Virus record (IMG/VR): IMGVR_UViG_3300044833_000023
Coordinates: 1 to 63,319 of that record
Strand: one strand, 5' to 3'
DNA: 63,319 nt
Origin: a virus
In this document: positions 26,453 through 36,058 of the stretch, one piece after another
Position numbering within the stretch: the stretch's first letter is position 1
Layout: each line of letters opens with the position of its first letter
Notes under the pieces: generated by a model
Seen by the model: only the letters and a program-made list of their open reading frames with translations
Databases searched by the model: none
Told to the model about the DNA's origin: nothing
Program-made: the position numbers and the translations under genes

Positions 26453-27706
26453 TTAAGCGACCGTCTGTCCGCGCTGCTGGCGCATCTTCATGATGGTCTC
26501 CGAGCGCGAGCGACCTTCGGTCGGACGTGCTTGAGCATCAGGACGCGGCGCCATACTGCGCGTGGGCTGGGTGGGCATTGCTGCTCGGCGCTCGGTGCGA
26601 TCCACGTTGACGACAACGCGGGGGGCGACCTTGGCTGCTGGCGGTTTGGGCTGCTCGGAAACGCCTTTCCACTTCAAGTATTCGCCCTTCGCGCCCTCCA
26701 AGAGGGCTTCGGCGGTCGATACTGAGCGGCCATTGATCCGGTAGAAGCGATGCCAGTTGGCAAGCTCTGCGGGGTTCTGAGGGATTTTCGATGCATCAAC
26801 ATCGCCGAGCTTTTCGATTTCCGCTCGGGTCAGGCGATAGACGAACTGCTCTATGGCCTGTGCCGCGATCGGATCGTTGGCGATTTCGGGGTTTGCGTCC
26901 GAGAAGGTTTTCAGGACCGTTTGGACGCGGGCGATGTCGTTCTTCACGAGCCGCCGCATCTGGCCTTCATCGGCTTCCTGTTCCGAGACGGTCTTCATGA
27001 CCTTCCGGATTTTGGCCGCCGCCTCTTTCGGGTCGCCGAACTGGATTTGCTCGATCGCTTCTTCGAGTTCGTCGGGGTGTTGACGAGCCTCGTCGGGATC
27101 GATGTCCTGTCCGTCGTTCTGCGTGCGCGAGTTCTGACCCTCGGGGTGTTGAGGGTCACGGCCTGCACGCTCGGCCTTGATCTGTTTTGCTTCCTGAAGG
27201 AGGTCACGGGCCTCGTCGAGGTAGCTGTCCGCAGCCAGGTTCTTCTGGGCCGCGGCGAGAATTTGGTCGTCCGTCATCTCGACGGCCTTGCCGCGCACCG
27301 TCACGGTGCGGGTCTTCGGCGCGTCGGGCTGGATAACAGCCTTCACATCCGGGACCAAAAGGTCAGGCGCGTCGGGCTCGGGCTCAAGCTGCTCGCGGCC
27401 AGCCTTGCCGTAGAGCATCTCCGGATCGTTCATATTGCCGTTGAACGGCACGTCGTCCTCGACGCTCTGGCGACGGAAGCGCTTCGCCATGTCGAGACGC
27501 GCCTGATCGGCAGGAGACATGTGGATCGGCTTGGGACGGGCGGGGCTGTCATCGTCTTCGGTGACGCGCGGCTGCGGACTGCCGTTATCGCCTTCTTCGC
27601 CGGTCGCGTCGTTGATGTCGGAGACGATCTCATCACCGGGGACGGTTCCAGCGGCTTCAGCCCGGGCGTTGGCTTCGGCCATCTGTTCGTCTTTGGTCAT
27701 ATTCAT
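26453..27706 (-). CDS. Capsid scaffolding protein
   Basis: The protein has 417 residues, highly charged and mostly helical or disordered. It has an acidic N-terminus (TGEEGDNGSPQPRVTEDDD), a central coiled region (LDEARDLLQEAKQIKAERAG; DELEEAIEQIQFGDPKEAAAK) and a basic C-terminal tail (SRSETIMKMRQQRGQ). Basic C-terminal helices of scaffolds such as P22 gp8 bind the coat. It lies directly upstream of the coat gene. Confidence 0.8.
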   Translation of the reverse strand: MNMTKDEQMAEANARAEAAGTVPGDEIVSDINDATGEEGDNGSPQPRVTEDDDSPARPKPIHMSPADQARLDMAKRFRRQSVEDDVPFNGNMNDPEMLYGKAGREQLEPEPDAPDLLVPDVKAVIQPDAPKTRTVTVRGKAVEMTDDQILAAAQKNLAADSYLDEARDLLQEAKQIKAERAGRDPQHPEGQNSRTQNDGQDIDPDEARQHPDELEEAIEQIQFGDPKEAAAKIRKVMKTVSEQEADEGQMRRLVKNDIARVQTVLKTFSDANPEIANDPIAAQAIEQFVYRLTRAEIEKLGDVDASKIPQNPAELANWHRFYRINGRSVSTAEALLEGAKGEYLKWKGVSEQPKPPAAKVAPRVVVNVDRTERRAAMPTQPTRSMAPRPDAQARPTEGRSRSETIMKMRQQRGQTVA

Positions 27707-28086
27707 GCGTCGTGATCCTGTGGGTGGATGCCGAACGCTTCAGCTTCCTGGCGCCCTTCATCGGTGGTTAAGATTTCTGCGAACTCGTCGGCGTCCTGCT
27801 CACGGAAGTAGACTTCCGCAGCGCGGCCTTCTTCGATGATCTCGGCGCACCAGCGCACGAGGTCGTCGTATCGGCGGACTTCGTTTTGAAATCCGCGAAC
27901 CTTTTCAATCTCGGTCGGGTCGATCATCACCAGGCCGACCATCGCGGCGGTCGCCTCGATCTTTGCCTTGCCGAGGATCGCCTTGATCGGCTGGAACGTC
28001 GGCCCCTTGTCGAGTTGGGCTTCAAGCTCAATGGAAACCGAAACGGCCCGCTGATAAGCGAGCCGTTCCATTGCTTCGGGTGTCAT
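27703..28086 (-). CDS. Hypothetical helical protein upstream of scaffold
   Basis: The protein has 127 residues, acidic and helical (YQRAVSVSIELEAQLDKGPTF; VRRYDDLVRWCAEIIEEGRA). Its stop overlaps the scaffold start (ATGA), so the two are co-translated. It may assist procapsid assembly. No family is recognised. Confidence 0.65.
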   Translation of the reverse strand: MTPEAMERLAYQRAVSVSIELEAQLDKGPTFQPIKAILGKAKIEATAAMVGLVMIDPTEIEKVRGFQNEVRRYDDLVRWCAEIIEEGRAAEVYFREQDADEFAEILTTDEGRQEAEAFGIHPQDHDA

Positions 28087-28099
28087 GTGGGACTTTCGG

Positions 28100-29518
28100 T
28101 TAGTCGGTTAGCTCCAGCATCGCCGTGATGTCGGCGATGTCGGCTTCGTCCTGGCGCTGACGTTCGTCTTCGTCATCGAGGTGCCGCAGCATGTGCTCAA
28201 TGTCGGTCGCGTCCATTGCTTCGTGGATGCTGGCTTCGATGCCGCGCAGATCGCGCTCGGCGTATTCAACGTGGTCGATCGGCGACGTTTCGCGCGGGGC
28301 GAGGAACGTCTCGATCCGGAGCGAAGGCGGCAGAACGATCTTTGGCTTGACCGGCTCCGGCTTGCGCGGGCGCTTTCCGACCGGCTCAAGGCCGCGCTTG
28401 CGACCGCCGCCGCCCGAGATGACCGTTTGGAGCAAACCAGCAACGCCGATGCCGGCGGCCTGTGCCAGCGTGACGGAGACGTTGATGCGATTTGGACCGA
28501 GCCAGTTGGCAACGCCGACGCCAGCCACTCCGAAAATCGCCACGTTCTGTGACGGAACCTGTCCGACCATACCGGCAACGCCGATGCCGACCGCGGGAGC
28601 CAGCACAACCGTGACCGTGTAACTCGACGGTCCGCGCGCAAGACCGACGCCAACGGCGCCGGAGATGACCGCGCCCGGCTGCGGTGTGACCGATCGCGCG
28701 ATGCCAACGCCTGCCGCTTGCGTGATCGGCGGGTTCGACGAGAGCGCGATGGTCGGCGTGCCGACGATGCCTATGCCCGCCGCTTGCGGGATGCCAACAG
28801 AGACTGCCGCGACAACCGCGCCGGTAACGCCAACGCCAGCGGCTTGCGCCAGTACCGCCGCGGGATTGGCGACAACCGATCGCGCAAGACCCGTGCCGGA
28901 GACGCCCGCAAAGGTGAACCCGAAAACCTGTCCTGACAGCGTGCCGACGATGCCGGTTCCCGCCGCCTGCGAGACTGAAACTGAGACCGTTTGGCTCGCA
29001 ACAAGACCTCGCGCAACACCTGCACCTGCGGCCTGACTGATCGCCGCCGCAGGATTGGCGACCAGTCCCCTCGCAAGTCCAGTTCCAATTGCCTGCGCCG
29101 CGTTGCCTCCAGGCGCTGCCGTGGCAGCGTGAGCAACACCCGTTCCTGATGCCTGCGCCAGCGTGGCCGTGACGGCCGGCGTGGGGCCGCGAGCGACGCC
29201 CGTACCCGAGACGCCCGTGAGAAGACCGGGAGCGATTGCCTTTGCGACGCCGGTGCCGATCGCGCTTGCGAGCGTGACGACCTGTACGCTCGGTGTCAGA
29301 ACTCCAGCAACGCCGACACCAGCGGCTTGCGTCGGCGCCCCCGCGTCGATGACGGTTAGACCTCGGGCAACTCCCGCGCCTGCCGCTTGCCCCGTAGTTT
29401 TGGACGGAGAGGGTGTGACCGATCGCGCGATGCCAACGCCTGCCGCTTGCGTGGCCTGCACGCCAGCATTGGCGCTGATCTGCCCGAGGGCAAACCTGCC
29501 GAATGCGTCAAAGAACAT
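28100..29518 (-). CDS. QAAGxGxA repeat protein
   Basis: The protein has 472 residues. Residues about 20-370 are some 17 imperfect repeats of 19-24 residues built on QAAGVGVAR plus a variable beta-like stretch ending in Pro/Val/Thr. The C-terminal 100 residues are different: a basic patch (RKRGLEPVGKRPRKPEPVKP) and acidic helices (DEDERQRQDEADIADITAML). It is encoded directly after the tailspike. The regular repeats suggest a beta-solenoid or glycine-zipper fibre. DNA repeats (for example 28683-28724 and 29412-29453, 42 identical bases) allow expansion and contraction. No known family is recognised. Confidence 0.7.
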   Translation of the reverse strand: MFFDAFGRFALGQISANAGVQATQAAGVGIARSVTPSPSKTTGQAAGAGVARGLTVIDAGAPTQAAGVGVAGVLTPSVQVVTLASAIGTGVAKAIAPGLLTGVSGTGVARGPTPAVTATLAQASGTGVAHAATAAPGGNAAQAIGTGLARGLVANPAAAISQAAGAGVARGLVASQTVSVSVSQAAGTGIVGTLSGQVFGFTFAGVSGTGLARSVVANPAAVLAQAAGVGVTGAVVAAVSVGIPQAAGIGIVGTPTIALSSNPPITQAAGVGIARSVTPQPGAVISGAVGVGLARGPSSYTVTVVLAPAVGIGVAGMVGQVPSQNVAIFGVAGVGVANWLGPNRINVSVTLAQAAGIGVAGLLQTVISGGGGRKRGLEPVGKRPRKPEPVKPKIVLPPSLRIETFLAPRETSPIDHVEYAERDLRGIEASIHEAMDATDIEHMLRHLDDEDERQRQDEADIADITAMLELTD

Positions 29519-29535
29519 GGCTTAGAAGCGCCACG

Positions 29536-32028
29536 TCAGGCGCGCTCATACCAGCCGGTAAAGGTAATCCTTTGGCCGGTCACGATCGTCGCCGAGTTGA
29601 TGTAGTTCGTTGCGACCATCGTTGAGGCGTTCGCTACCACGGTGCCCATCCACACTGCACCTGTAGTGGCGGACTCGCGCCCCGGCAAAACCCAAAATGA
29701 TGTAGCGTTCAGGGACGGGAACGGCAGCGACACACTTGTAAGCGATCCGCCCGTGAACGTCCCTGAAATCGAGACATCGATCGTTATTTCTACTTTTTTG
29801 CCCTTGGTGCGGTAGCGCGCAGCCGCTGTGCCCACCGCAGTCCCGGTTGCCTGACCGCAGACAATAGTTGGCGTGAAGGCAACGAAACCGTCAGTATAAA
29901 CGCTTGTCGCGCCGCTTATGCTGACCAGACCGGACGTGCCGGCCGACCCCATCTGTGTGTTGATGGTGTTCCCGTTTGGCATCCCGTTGCCGCCGTTCAC
30001 TTCGGCCACCGCAAAGGTCATGTTGGCGCCGGGTGACAGAAACGAATTCGTGTCCACCAAAATGCCGGACACGTTGCTGCCGGACAATTCGATGCCGGAC
30101 GTATGGGCGGCAAGCTGGTTAGAGCCGACGATCGTGTTTCCGCCAATGGTGACATTGGTGTATGTCGCGCCCGCGCCACTGCCGAATATAGCGATCGACG
30201 AAAAACCGCTATTGGTAAAGGTATTACCGCTTACATCGCCATCTGCGATGGCGTGAACACCATCATCGGCCATCGACATCCCGAAGTCGTAACAGGACGT
30301 GTTGCCGTTCCCGGCTACGTTCCAATAGCAATAGTTGCCATGAACCTTGAAGTTCGGCCCGGTGGCTCCGCCTGCAACGATCGCCTCCCGGCCGGAATAC
30401 TTGATGACGTTATTGGTTATTACGCCGCCACTGTCCTGCACCGAAATGCCCCACGATCCTCCGAATAGAAACACCAAATTGGAGGAAATAGTCTCGCCAA
30501 ACCCGCCAAGGCAATTGATGCCGGCCCCCCACATATACCCGCTGCCGGTCGGCGTGGCCGTTAGAGCAACGGCTCCGACCTGACCGGAAATCGCCGTGAC
30601 AGCATTGCCGCTGATTAGCGTCTCAGCATTAGCGTCACTAAAGATGCCAACATTCCACCAACCTGAGATCAGGTTGCCGATGATGGTCGGATTGCTGCAC
30701 GACACGACCCGCAGCGCGCGAGCGCCAGCAAATTCGTTGCCGAAAATAACTGCCTTGCCGCTGGCAGAAAGCGTGAACCCATCGTAAGCCATTGAGTTGG
30801 CCGCGACGATTTTCATTCCCGACATCGAGAAGCGGATAGTCCCACCCATCGCCGCCGATACACCGGTGACAAGACCGTCCGAAGTCTGCGCAAACGATAC
30901 TATGGCAGACGTCCCGGCCCCTGCTCCCGTCACGCTTTGGACCGTCGAGGGTATTTGCAGCCCGCGAACGTTGTAGGTTCCGGCCGGAAATGCAAGGGCG
31001 ACATTCGCCGCCATCGCTGTATTGATTGCGGCGGTGTCGTCGTGTTGAACAAGCGCTCCAGCAGCCGCGGTGGTCGCGTTGGCCGCGAGCGTGAGTGCCG
31101 TCGTGCCGGCGCCCGACGAGATCGTGGTAGCCAGCCATCCGGGCACGGCGCTTGCTGGCGGCGTCGTGGGGATGCCAACAATCGTCTGCGTCGGTATCCC
31201 TGTGTCGAAAATGCTGGTCCCGAGAAAGCACCCCAGGAGAACGTAGGCGCCGCCGCTGGTGCTGCGCCAAACCACCGTTGCCAGCGGCGTACCCGTGCCA
31301 ACGGTCCAGGTGATCTGGTTCATGGCGATGCCAGAGGTCCCAGACAGGTAGGTTCCGAGCGTGGCGAAGCCGGTCGCGATCGTGGTCGCGGCGGTGGCCG
31401 CTGTCAGGCCGCCCTGATTATCGAGGCTTGCAATTTTATATGCGTAGGTCGTCGCCCCCGTGGTGTTGATCGGAGCGACCGCAGTAAGGGTTGGAGCGCC
31501 GACCGTCGGCGAGGCTCCGGCGCCAAAAACCAAAATCCCTTGATTGTTGGCAAAGTCGAGCGCGCTTGCGAGCGTTAGAGCGTTAGACGCTGCGCCAATC
31601 GTCCCTGTCGTCGTCTGCGCCGAGCCCGAGGCGCCATACCCCTTGACGGTTACAGCGTCGTCGGCACCGATGTTTGCGCGGGCCTGCGCCTGCTGCGCCG
31701 CCGTCAGCGTCATCACATCATCGAACAGCAGTACGTCGCCCGGAAAAACCGTGATGCCAACTTGCGGGATAGTCGAGAACGAAACCGTTCCTCCCGTCGA
31801 CGAGAACGAAACAACGCGCGTCAACGTGCCCGTCCCCGACGTCCAGACGCCAGAACCAAACTCCCACTGTGAGAGGTCGGCGCTTTCGGCGCGGTATCGG
31901 TAAGTCTTGCCGTTCACCATCGGATAGGCCGACGGCGCCATGAAGCCGGCGACGGCCGCGGAATAGACAAAGCTCCCAGCGCCGGTCGATGCCGGGGTAA
32001 ATTTGACTCCGAGGGCGAGGCTCGCCAT
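29536..32028 (-). CDS. Tailspike / tail fibre with right-handed beta-helix
   Basis: The protein has 830 residues. The N-terminal portion (about 1-160) resembles a particle-binding region. Residues about 325-700 have the pectate-lyase-like beta-helix signature: HDDTAAINTAMAANVALAFPAG followed by coils with NPTIIGNLISGWW, TISSNLVFLFG, GVITNNVIKYSGREAIV and YTNVTIGGNTIVGSNQ. The C-terminus (about 730-830) is a beta cap. Start 32028 overlaps the preceding stop (ATGA); the longer frame is spurious. It probably binds and perhaps degrades a host surface polysaccharide. Catalytic residues cannot be assigned. Confidence 0.78.
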   Translation of the reverse strand: MASLALGVKFTPASTGAGSFVYSAAVAGFMAPSAYPMVNGKTYRYRAESADLSQWEFGSGVWTSGTGTLTRVVSFSSTGGTVSFSTIPQVGITVFPGDVLLFDDVMTLTAAQQAQARANIGADDAVTVKGYGASGSAQTTTGTIGAASNALTLASALDFANNQGILVFGAGASPTVGAPTLTAVAPINTTGATTYAYKIASLDNQGGLTAATAATTIATGFATLGTYLSGTSGIAMNQITWTVGTGTPLATVVWRSTSGGAYVLLGCFLGTSIFDTGIPTQTIVGIPTTPPASAVPGWLATTISSGAGTTALTLAANATTAAAGALVQHDDTAAINTAMAANVALAFPAGTYNVRGLQIPSTVQSVTGAGAGTSAIVSFAQTSDGLVTGVSAAMGGTIRFSMSGMKIVAANSMAYDGFTLSASGKAVIFGNEFAGARALRVVSCSNPTIIGNLISGWWNVGIFSDANAETLISGNAVTAISGQVGAVALTATPTGSGYMWGAGINCLGGFGETISSNLVFLFGGSWGISVQDSGGVITNNVIKYSGREAIVAGGATGPNFKVHGNYCYWNVAGNGNTSCYDFGMSMADDGVHAIADGDVSGNTFTNSGFSSIAIFGSGAGATYTNVTIGGNTIVGSNQLAAHTSGIELSGSNVSGILVDTNSFLSPGANMTFAVAEVNGGNGMPNGNTINTQMGSAGTSGLVSISGATSVYTDGFVAFTPTIVCGQATGTAVGTAAARYRTKGKKVEITIDVSISGTFTGGSLTSVSLPFPSLNATSFWVLPGRESATTGAVWMGTVVANASTMVATNYINSATIVTGQRITFTGWYERA

Positions 32029-32681
32029 CAGGTGATCTGCAACACCGCGGTTCCGACCGCCGCCACTGGCATGACGACGGTGAAGGTGCCGGCAGAGACC
32101 GTCTGCGTGCCGCCGAAGTCGTGGACGGAAACACCCAAGGTCGCGATCGGACCGTTCTGGATGGTGTTGTAGATCATGCAGCCCGTGGTCGAGAACGTCG
32201 CCGTGGTCCAAGACGGGTTGGGCGAGAACGATGCGATGGCCGAGGGCGAGGATGCCGACGGATCGACGTTGGTCAGCGCGGTGCCGCCAGCGACATAGCC
32301 GGTGCCGGTGATTTCATCGGCGTTGCCGGTGACGTCGGTGTAGTTGGTCGAGGCGGCCGAATAAGTGCCGGTCGGCGTCACCTTGATGAGCGCCATCTTG
32401 AAGATGTCGCCAACCACGGTGACGGTGCCGAGCGCGCCGGTCGAGGCGATGTTGGTCTGGATCGAGGTCGAGGACAGGATGCGCGAGACGAACGTACTCG
32501 CCGCAATGTTGGTGCCGGACAGCGCGCAGCCGACATAGATGCCGGTCAGCGCGGAGACCGCGGTCCACGTCGCCGTGGAAGTACCGGTCGCGGTGAAGGT
32601 GCGCGACTGGCTGAAATGGTGGGCGCCGTTGAACAGGTCTCGCTTGAAGGAAGCAAGCATCGCGGTGGTAATGCCGGCCAT
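32028..32681 (-). CDS. Beta-rich virion protein next to tailspike
   Basis: The protein has 217 residues. A short helix (AMLASFKRDLFNGAHHFSQ) is followed by Thr/Ser/Gly-rich strands (RTFTATGTSTATWTAVSAL) and a C-terminal VHDFGGTQTVSAGTFTVVMP. This pattern is common in phage fibre-adjacent structural proteins. It lies upstream of the tailspike and overlaps it by four bases, so it may be the spike connector. Confidence 0.65.
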   Translation of the reverse strand: MAGITTAMLASFKRDLFNGAHHFSQSRTFTATGTSTATWTAVSALTGIYVGCALSGTNIAASTFVSRILSSTSIQTNIASTGALGTVTVVGDIFKMALIKVTPTGTYSAASTNYTDVTGNADEITGTGYVAGGTALTNVDPSASSPSAIASFSPNPSWTTATFSTTGCMIYNTIQNGPIATLGVSVHDFGGTQTVSAGTFTVVMPVAAVGTAVLQIT

Positions 32682-32684
32682 AGG

Positions 32685-33116
32685 TTAGGTTCCCTTGCTG
32701 TCGGCGTGGTAGCCGCGTTCGATGTTCATGGAGTCCCCGAAGTGCTGGGCGAGGATGTTAGAGATAGTGTCCTGCACGTCTGGGGTGGCGAAGTGATCTG
32801 CGAACATGCTTGCGGCCATGATGGCGTTGACGGCCGCGAGCGCGCCGTCGACGTGCGGGACCGGATCGATCTCGGACTTGGCGTAGCCCTTGGTGCCCGA
32901 GAGCTTGCCGCGCTCGGAGGCCTGCACCGCGGCGTGCTGTTCAGTCAGGGCCAAATAAAGCTTCGGCATCAACTCCATCTTCGCAAGACGGGCCCTGCTT
33001 GCCGCGTCGCTGGTCGCGTCGTCGGCGATCAGGACGAGGCCGAGGATGGCGTTGGTGGAGACCTCGGCCCACTTGTCGGCGGGATGAGGTCCGTTGTTGG
33101 TAATCATGATCTGCAC
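32685..33116 (-). CDS. Hypothetical helical protein between portal and spike module
   Basis: The protein has 143 residues, mostly helical (KWAEVSTNAILGLVLIADDA; ALAAVNAIMAASMFADHFAT), with no membrane or metal motifs. It lies 11 bases after the portal gene. The function is unknown; a virion assembly role is plausible. Confidence 0.65.
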   Translation of the reverse strand: MQIMITNNGPHPADKWAEVSTNAILGLVLIADDATSDAASRARLAKMELMPKLYLALTEQHAAVQASERGKLSGTKGYAKSEIDPVPHVDGALAAVNAIMAASMFADHFATPDVQDTISNILAQHFGDSMNIERGYHADSKGT

Positions 33117-33127
33117 GGGACTTCCTT

Positions 33128-35620
33128 TCAGTGGTCTTGGATGTGGAATGAAGAAGCCCGGCCATCGGCGCCGCGACTGGCGATCGTGACCGTGCGGGAC
33201 TTCGGCTTCTTCAAAGCGGTTTCGAGGTTCTGTTGTTCGCTCGCCTGATCGGCGACTTGCTGTTGGCCGGCGTCCGCGGCGGGTACGCCGTGAGAGCCGA
33301 TCTCCGTCGGGGTCAGCCCGTCATTGCCGGCGCCGACGTTGGTTGCTCCGGGCACAAGGCCCTTCGTCGCGGCCTGCGCCGGGTCTTGCGGGACGCCGGG
33401 CTTGCCATCCGCTCCCGGTGCCTGGATCGGCGAGCCGTCAGGGTTGAGACCTTGCGCGGCATTCTTGGCGCCCGCGATTGCCGAACCGTGCTGATGCCCC
33501 ATGTCCTGCGCGCGGCCGACTTGATCGACGTGATCCAGATGCTGCTGGAACTGATCGTTGACCGCCTGGTCCTCGATCTCCCGTTGGCCGAGACCGACCT
33601 TGGCCGCAGCCGCGAGACCCGTGAGAATGACGTTCTTGCCGCGAGCGCGATTGAGCTCGGCTTCGGACTTGAGCTTGTCCTGTTCGAGCGGAGCCATCGC
33701 GTTCGGCGCTGGCGTGCCATCCTGAAAGAAGCGAGCCCCGCCATCGCGATAGCCGACCGCGCCAAAGACTTCCGTGATGAAGGCTTCCGCGTTGATCTCG
33801 CGCTTGCCGGACTGGAAGTCCTTTGACTGCTGAAGGATTGGGGTGACGACGCTTACCGCGTCTTGCAGCTTCGCAAGACGCTGCGCCGGGTCGCCGGAGC
33901 CCAAGCCCACGTTGCAGGCGATGGTGACTTCGTTCTCCAGAAGCTCGTCGGTGATCTCGTTGATGCCGTGCTTCTGGAGCAGCTTGGCCTTGTTGCCGCA
34001 GATGCCGAGAATGATCTTGTCGCTCTCGTAGAACTGCTCCAGGCGAACGAGTTGGGCGAGCACCTTCTCGACGTAGGTCTCGATCCAGATGCGAATGTCG
34101 AATTCCTGCACCGAGTTGGCCGCGCCGGCGGCGAGCTTGAGGCCGCCAAGCGTCTTGCCGACTGAATTGGACTGCGAGACGGTGCCGTAATTCTGCTGGC
34201 CCGCGATGTCGTCGAAGTCGAGGTCGATCTCCTTCTTGAGGTTCTCGACCGCCGCTCCGATGTCAGGCGGGCGATCCCACGTCACGTCTTCGGGCGAGTT
34301 CACCATGATAGCGGTGCCCTGGCCGCGCTTCTTCAGCGCCTCAAGGTCCACTTGCCGCCCTCGAACAACCTTGGCGACGGGCATCACGGACTGCTTCACC
34401 GCGTCGAGCGTCAGATTTTGCAGGTCGTTACCCTGCTGCTGGAGCATCTGCCAGCTTTCGGCCGGCGACATCGGGAAGATGCGGAACGCCTCGAAGGCGC
34501 CGTAGCCGAGAGCGACCGGGCGCTCCCCGAATTGTTCGGGGTAGACTTCTTCTGTCGGCCGAGGGTCGGTCAGAAGATGCCTGCCGCCGACGGACAGGAA
34601 CGTCCAGTCCTCGCCGGCGGTGCGAATGAAGCTCTCGTAGACCCAGATGACGTCGAACGTCTTGCCTGTCTGGGTCTCATCGTAGCGGTCGAGCCCCTGC
34701 TCGCGCGCGCGCCGGATGGCTTCCATGTCGGCCCGGGCTGATGCCGCGACGGCCTTCAGGTCGGTGACGGACAGGGCCTTCCAAGGGTTGCGCGGGTCAG
34801 CCTGTTTGCGCCTGATCTCGTCGATCCGCATCGGGAACTTGAGATGCAGATACGCCGCGTCCTGCGCGGGGTTGGTCCAGTCCGCGGCCGGGTCGATGGT
34901 AAAATTCTCCGGCGGGAACAGCATGACGTCGGGACGGTCAACGATCGGCTTGTAGACGTCGCGCACTTTCTCGACTTCGGCTTCGTCGGCCGGGTCGTCC
35001 CTAAACTTCTCGGTGCCGTGCTTCTTGACCTCCAGCTTCCAATACTGCTTGGAGAGGCAGATACCGGTCAGCATCGACGTCTGCCGCGCGCCCATCGCGA
35101 CGTGAAACCATGGCAGCGCGGCCTTGCCGGACGATCGTCCGGTTCGATAGTTGACCAGCGCCTGCATCAGATCGGCCGACGCGCGCTGTCCAGCGTCGCC
35201 TTCGTCGCCAGGCGACGTGCTGATGGCGTCCACTGATCCGAACAGCGAAGCCGCGACGGCCGCCATGTCCTTGCGGATGGCGCCCCGGGTCTTCGGAATG
35301 AACAGCTTGGAGCGGTTCTTGTAGTCGCCCGTGGTGTATTTCGAGCCTACGAAGTGCTCCTGATGGAACGCCCGGTAGACGCGGGACCACGATTTTCGGT
35401 TGACCTGAGACTGGTAGAGAGCGGCTTGCGCCTCGCTCTCGACGACCATTTTCAGGAAGTCGTCGTCGCTCGGCTTGGCGTCGAAGTCTTCTTCCTCGCC
35501 ATCCAAGTCCTCGCGTGCGGCGTCGCCGGTCGCGGCGTCGGACGCTTGCTGGTACAGGTCTTTGCCGACCGGCATCGGATCATCGAGGCCGTCTTCACCA
35601 GGCGGCGTGAAGCGAAGCAC
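33128..35620 (-). CDS. Portal protein
   Basis: The protein has 830 residues, the length class of P22-type portals. The N-terminus is acidic. The core (from about 95) shows TTGDYKNRSKLFIPKTRGAIRK, LFPPENFTIDPAADWTNPAQDAAY and a clip/stem region with long helices (LDFDDIAGQQNYGTVSQSNS). The C-terminal part (about 640-800) is Gln/Ala/Gly-rich and could form the barrel. A GTG start at 35620 directly follows the upstream stop (TAAGTG). It forms the dodecameric DNA channel. Confidence 0.85.
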   Translation of the reverse strand: MLRFTPPGEDGLDDPMPVGKDLYQQASDAATGDAAREDLDGEEEDFDAKPSDDDFLKMVVESEAQAALYQSQVNRKSWSRVYRAFHQEHFVGSKYTTGDYKNRSKLFIPKTRGAIRKDMAAVAASLFGSVDAISTSPGDEGDAGQRASADLMQALVNYRTGRSSGKAALPWFHVAMGARQTSMLTGICLSKQYWKLEVKKHGTEKFRDDPADEAEVEKVRDVYKPIVDRPDVMLFPPENFTIDPAADWTNPAQDAAYLHLKFPMRIDEIRRKQADPRNPWKALSVTDLKAVAASARADMEAIRRAREQGLDRYDETQTGKTFDVIWVYESFIRTAGEDWTFLSVGGRHLLTDPRPTEEVYPEQFGERPVALGYGAFEAFRIFPMSPAESWQMLQQQGNDLQNLTLDAVKQSVMPVAKVVRGRQVDLEALKKRGQGTAIMVNSPEDVTWDRPPDIGAAVENLKKEIDLDFDDIAGQQNYGTVSQSNSVGKTLGGLKLAAGAANSVQEFDIRIWIETYVEKVLAQLVRLEQFYESDKIILGICGNKAKLLQKHGINEITDELLENEVTIACNVGLGSGDPAQRLAKLQDAVSVVTPILQQSKDFQSGKREINAEAFITEVFGAVGYRDGGARFFQDGTPAPNAMAPLEQDKLKSEAELNRARGKNVILTGLAAAAKVGLGQREIEDQAVNDQFQQHLDHVDQVGRAQDMGHQHGSAIAGAKNAAQGLNPDGSPIQAPGADGKPGVPQDPAQAATKGLVPGATNVGAGNDGLTPTEIGSHGVPAADAGQQQVADQASEQQNLETALKKPKSRTVTIASRGADGRASSFHIQDH

Positions 35621-36058
35621 TTATCGGGCGTCCGCGAAGTCTGCGAGATGCTTGTTCTTCTGGATGTCGTGGAATTCCCCGAGGCTGATGAGGCCGCGGC
35701 GAAGGCCAAGACGTTCCAGAACCTCACCCCCTCCGTCGATGATGAGCTTCGGATTGAGATCGGTCCACTCCGCGAGGCGGATGACCCACTTCAAGGTCTC
35801 GCCCATCAGGAGCGGGATCGAGAAATAGACGATGCCCTGCTTGCTGTCGCAGACGGCTTTCCACGGATAACCGGGGAACTGCCTCTGCAAAATCTCCTGA
35901 ATGTCGTCGGCCATGGTCTGATCGAGGCCCTTGCGGTCATCGATCAAGCCATCGAGCGGCGGCTGGTAGTGCTTCTGGACATGCAGCTTCGGCCCGCGCC
36001 ACGCCTCGATACCATCGGAGCGGAGCAGGACCGGCTGGTCCGAACGATCGTGGGACAT
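35621..36058 (-). CDS. Hypothetical protein upstream of portal
   Basis: The protein has 145 residues, mixed alpha/beta (IQEILQRQFPGYPWKAVCDSKQG; IVYFSIPLLMGETLKWVIRLAEW). It sits between terminase and portal, where rhizobial podoviruses keep small conserved genes of unknown role. Its stop abuts the portal GTG. Confidence 0.65.
   Translation of the reverse strand: MSHDRSDQPVLLRSDGIEAWRGPKLHVQKHYQPPLDGLIDDRKGLDQTMADDIQEILQRQFPGYPWKAVCDSKQGIVYFSIPLLMGETLKWVIRLAEWTDLNPKLIIDGGGEVLERLGLRRGLISLGEFHDIQKNKHLADFADAR

Noticed and set aside
28683-29453. Insertion sequence or transposon ends
   Set aside because: The 42-base identity between two positions is due to repeat units of the QAAGxGxA protein; no transposase or inverted repeats are present.
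29536-32211. 891-residue version of the tailspike
   Set aside because: The extra 61 residues are His/Arg-rich and overlap the previous gene; ATG 32028 overlaps its stop by ATGA.
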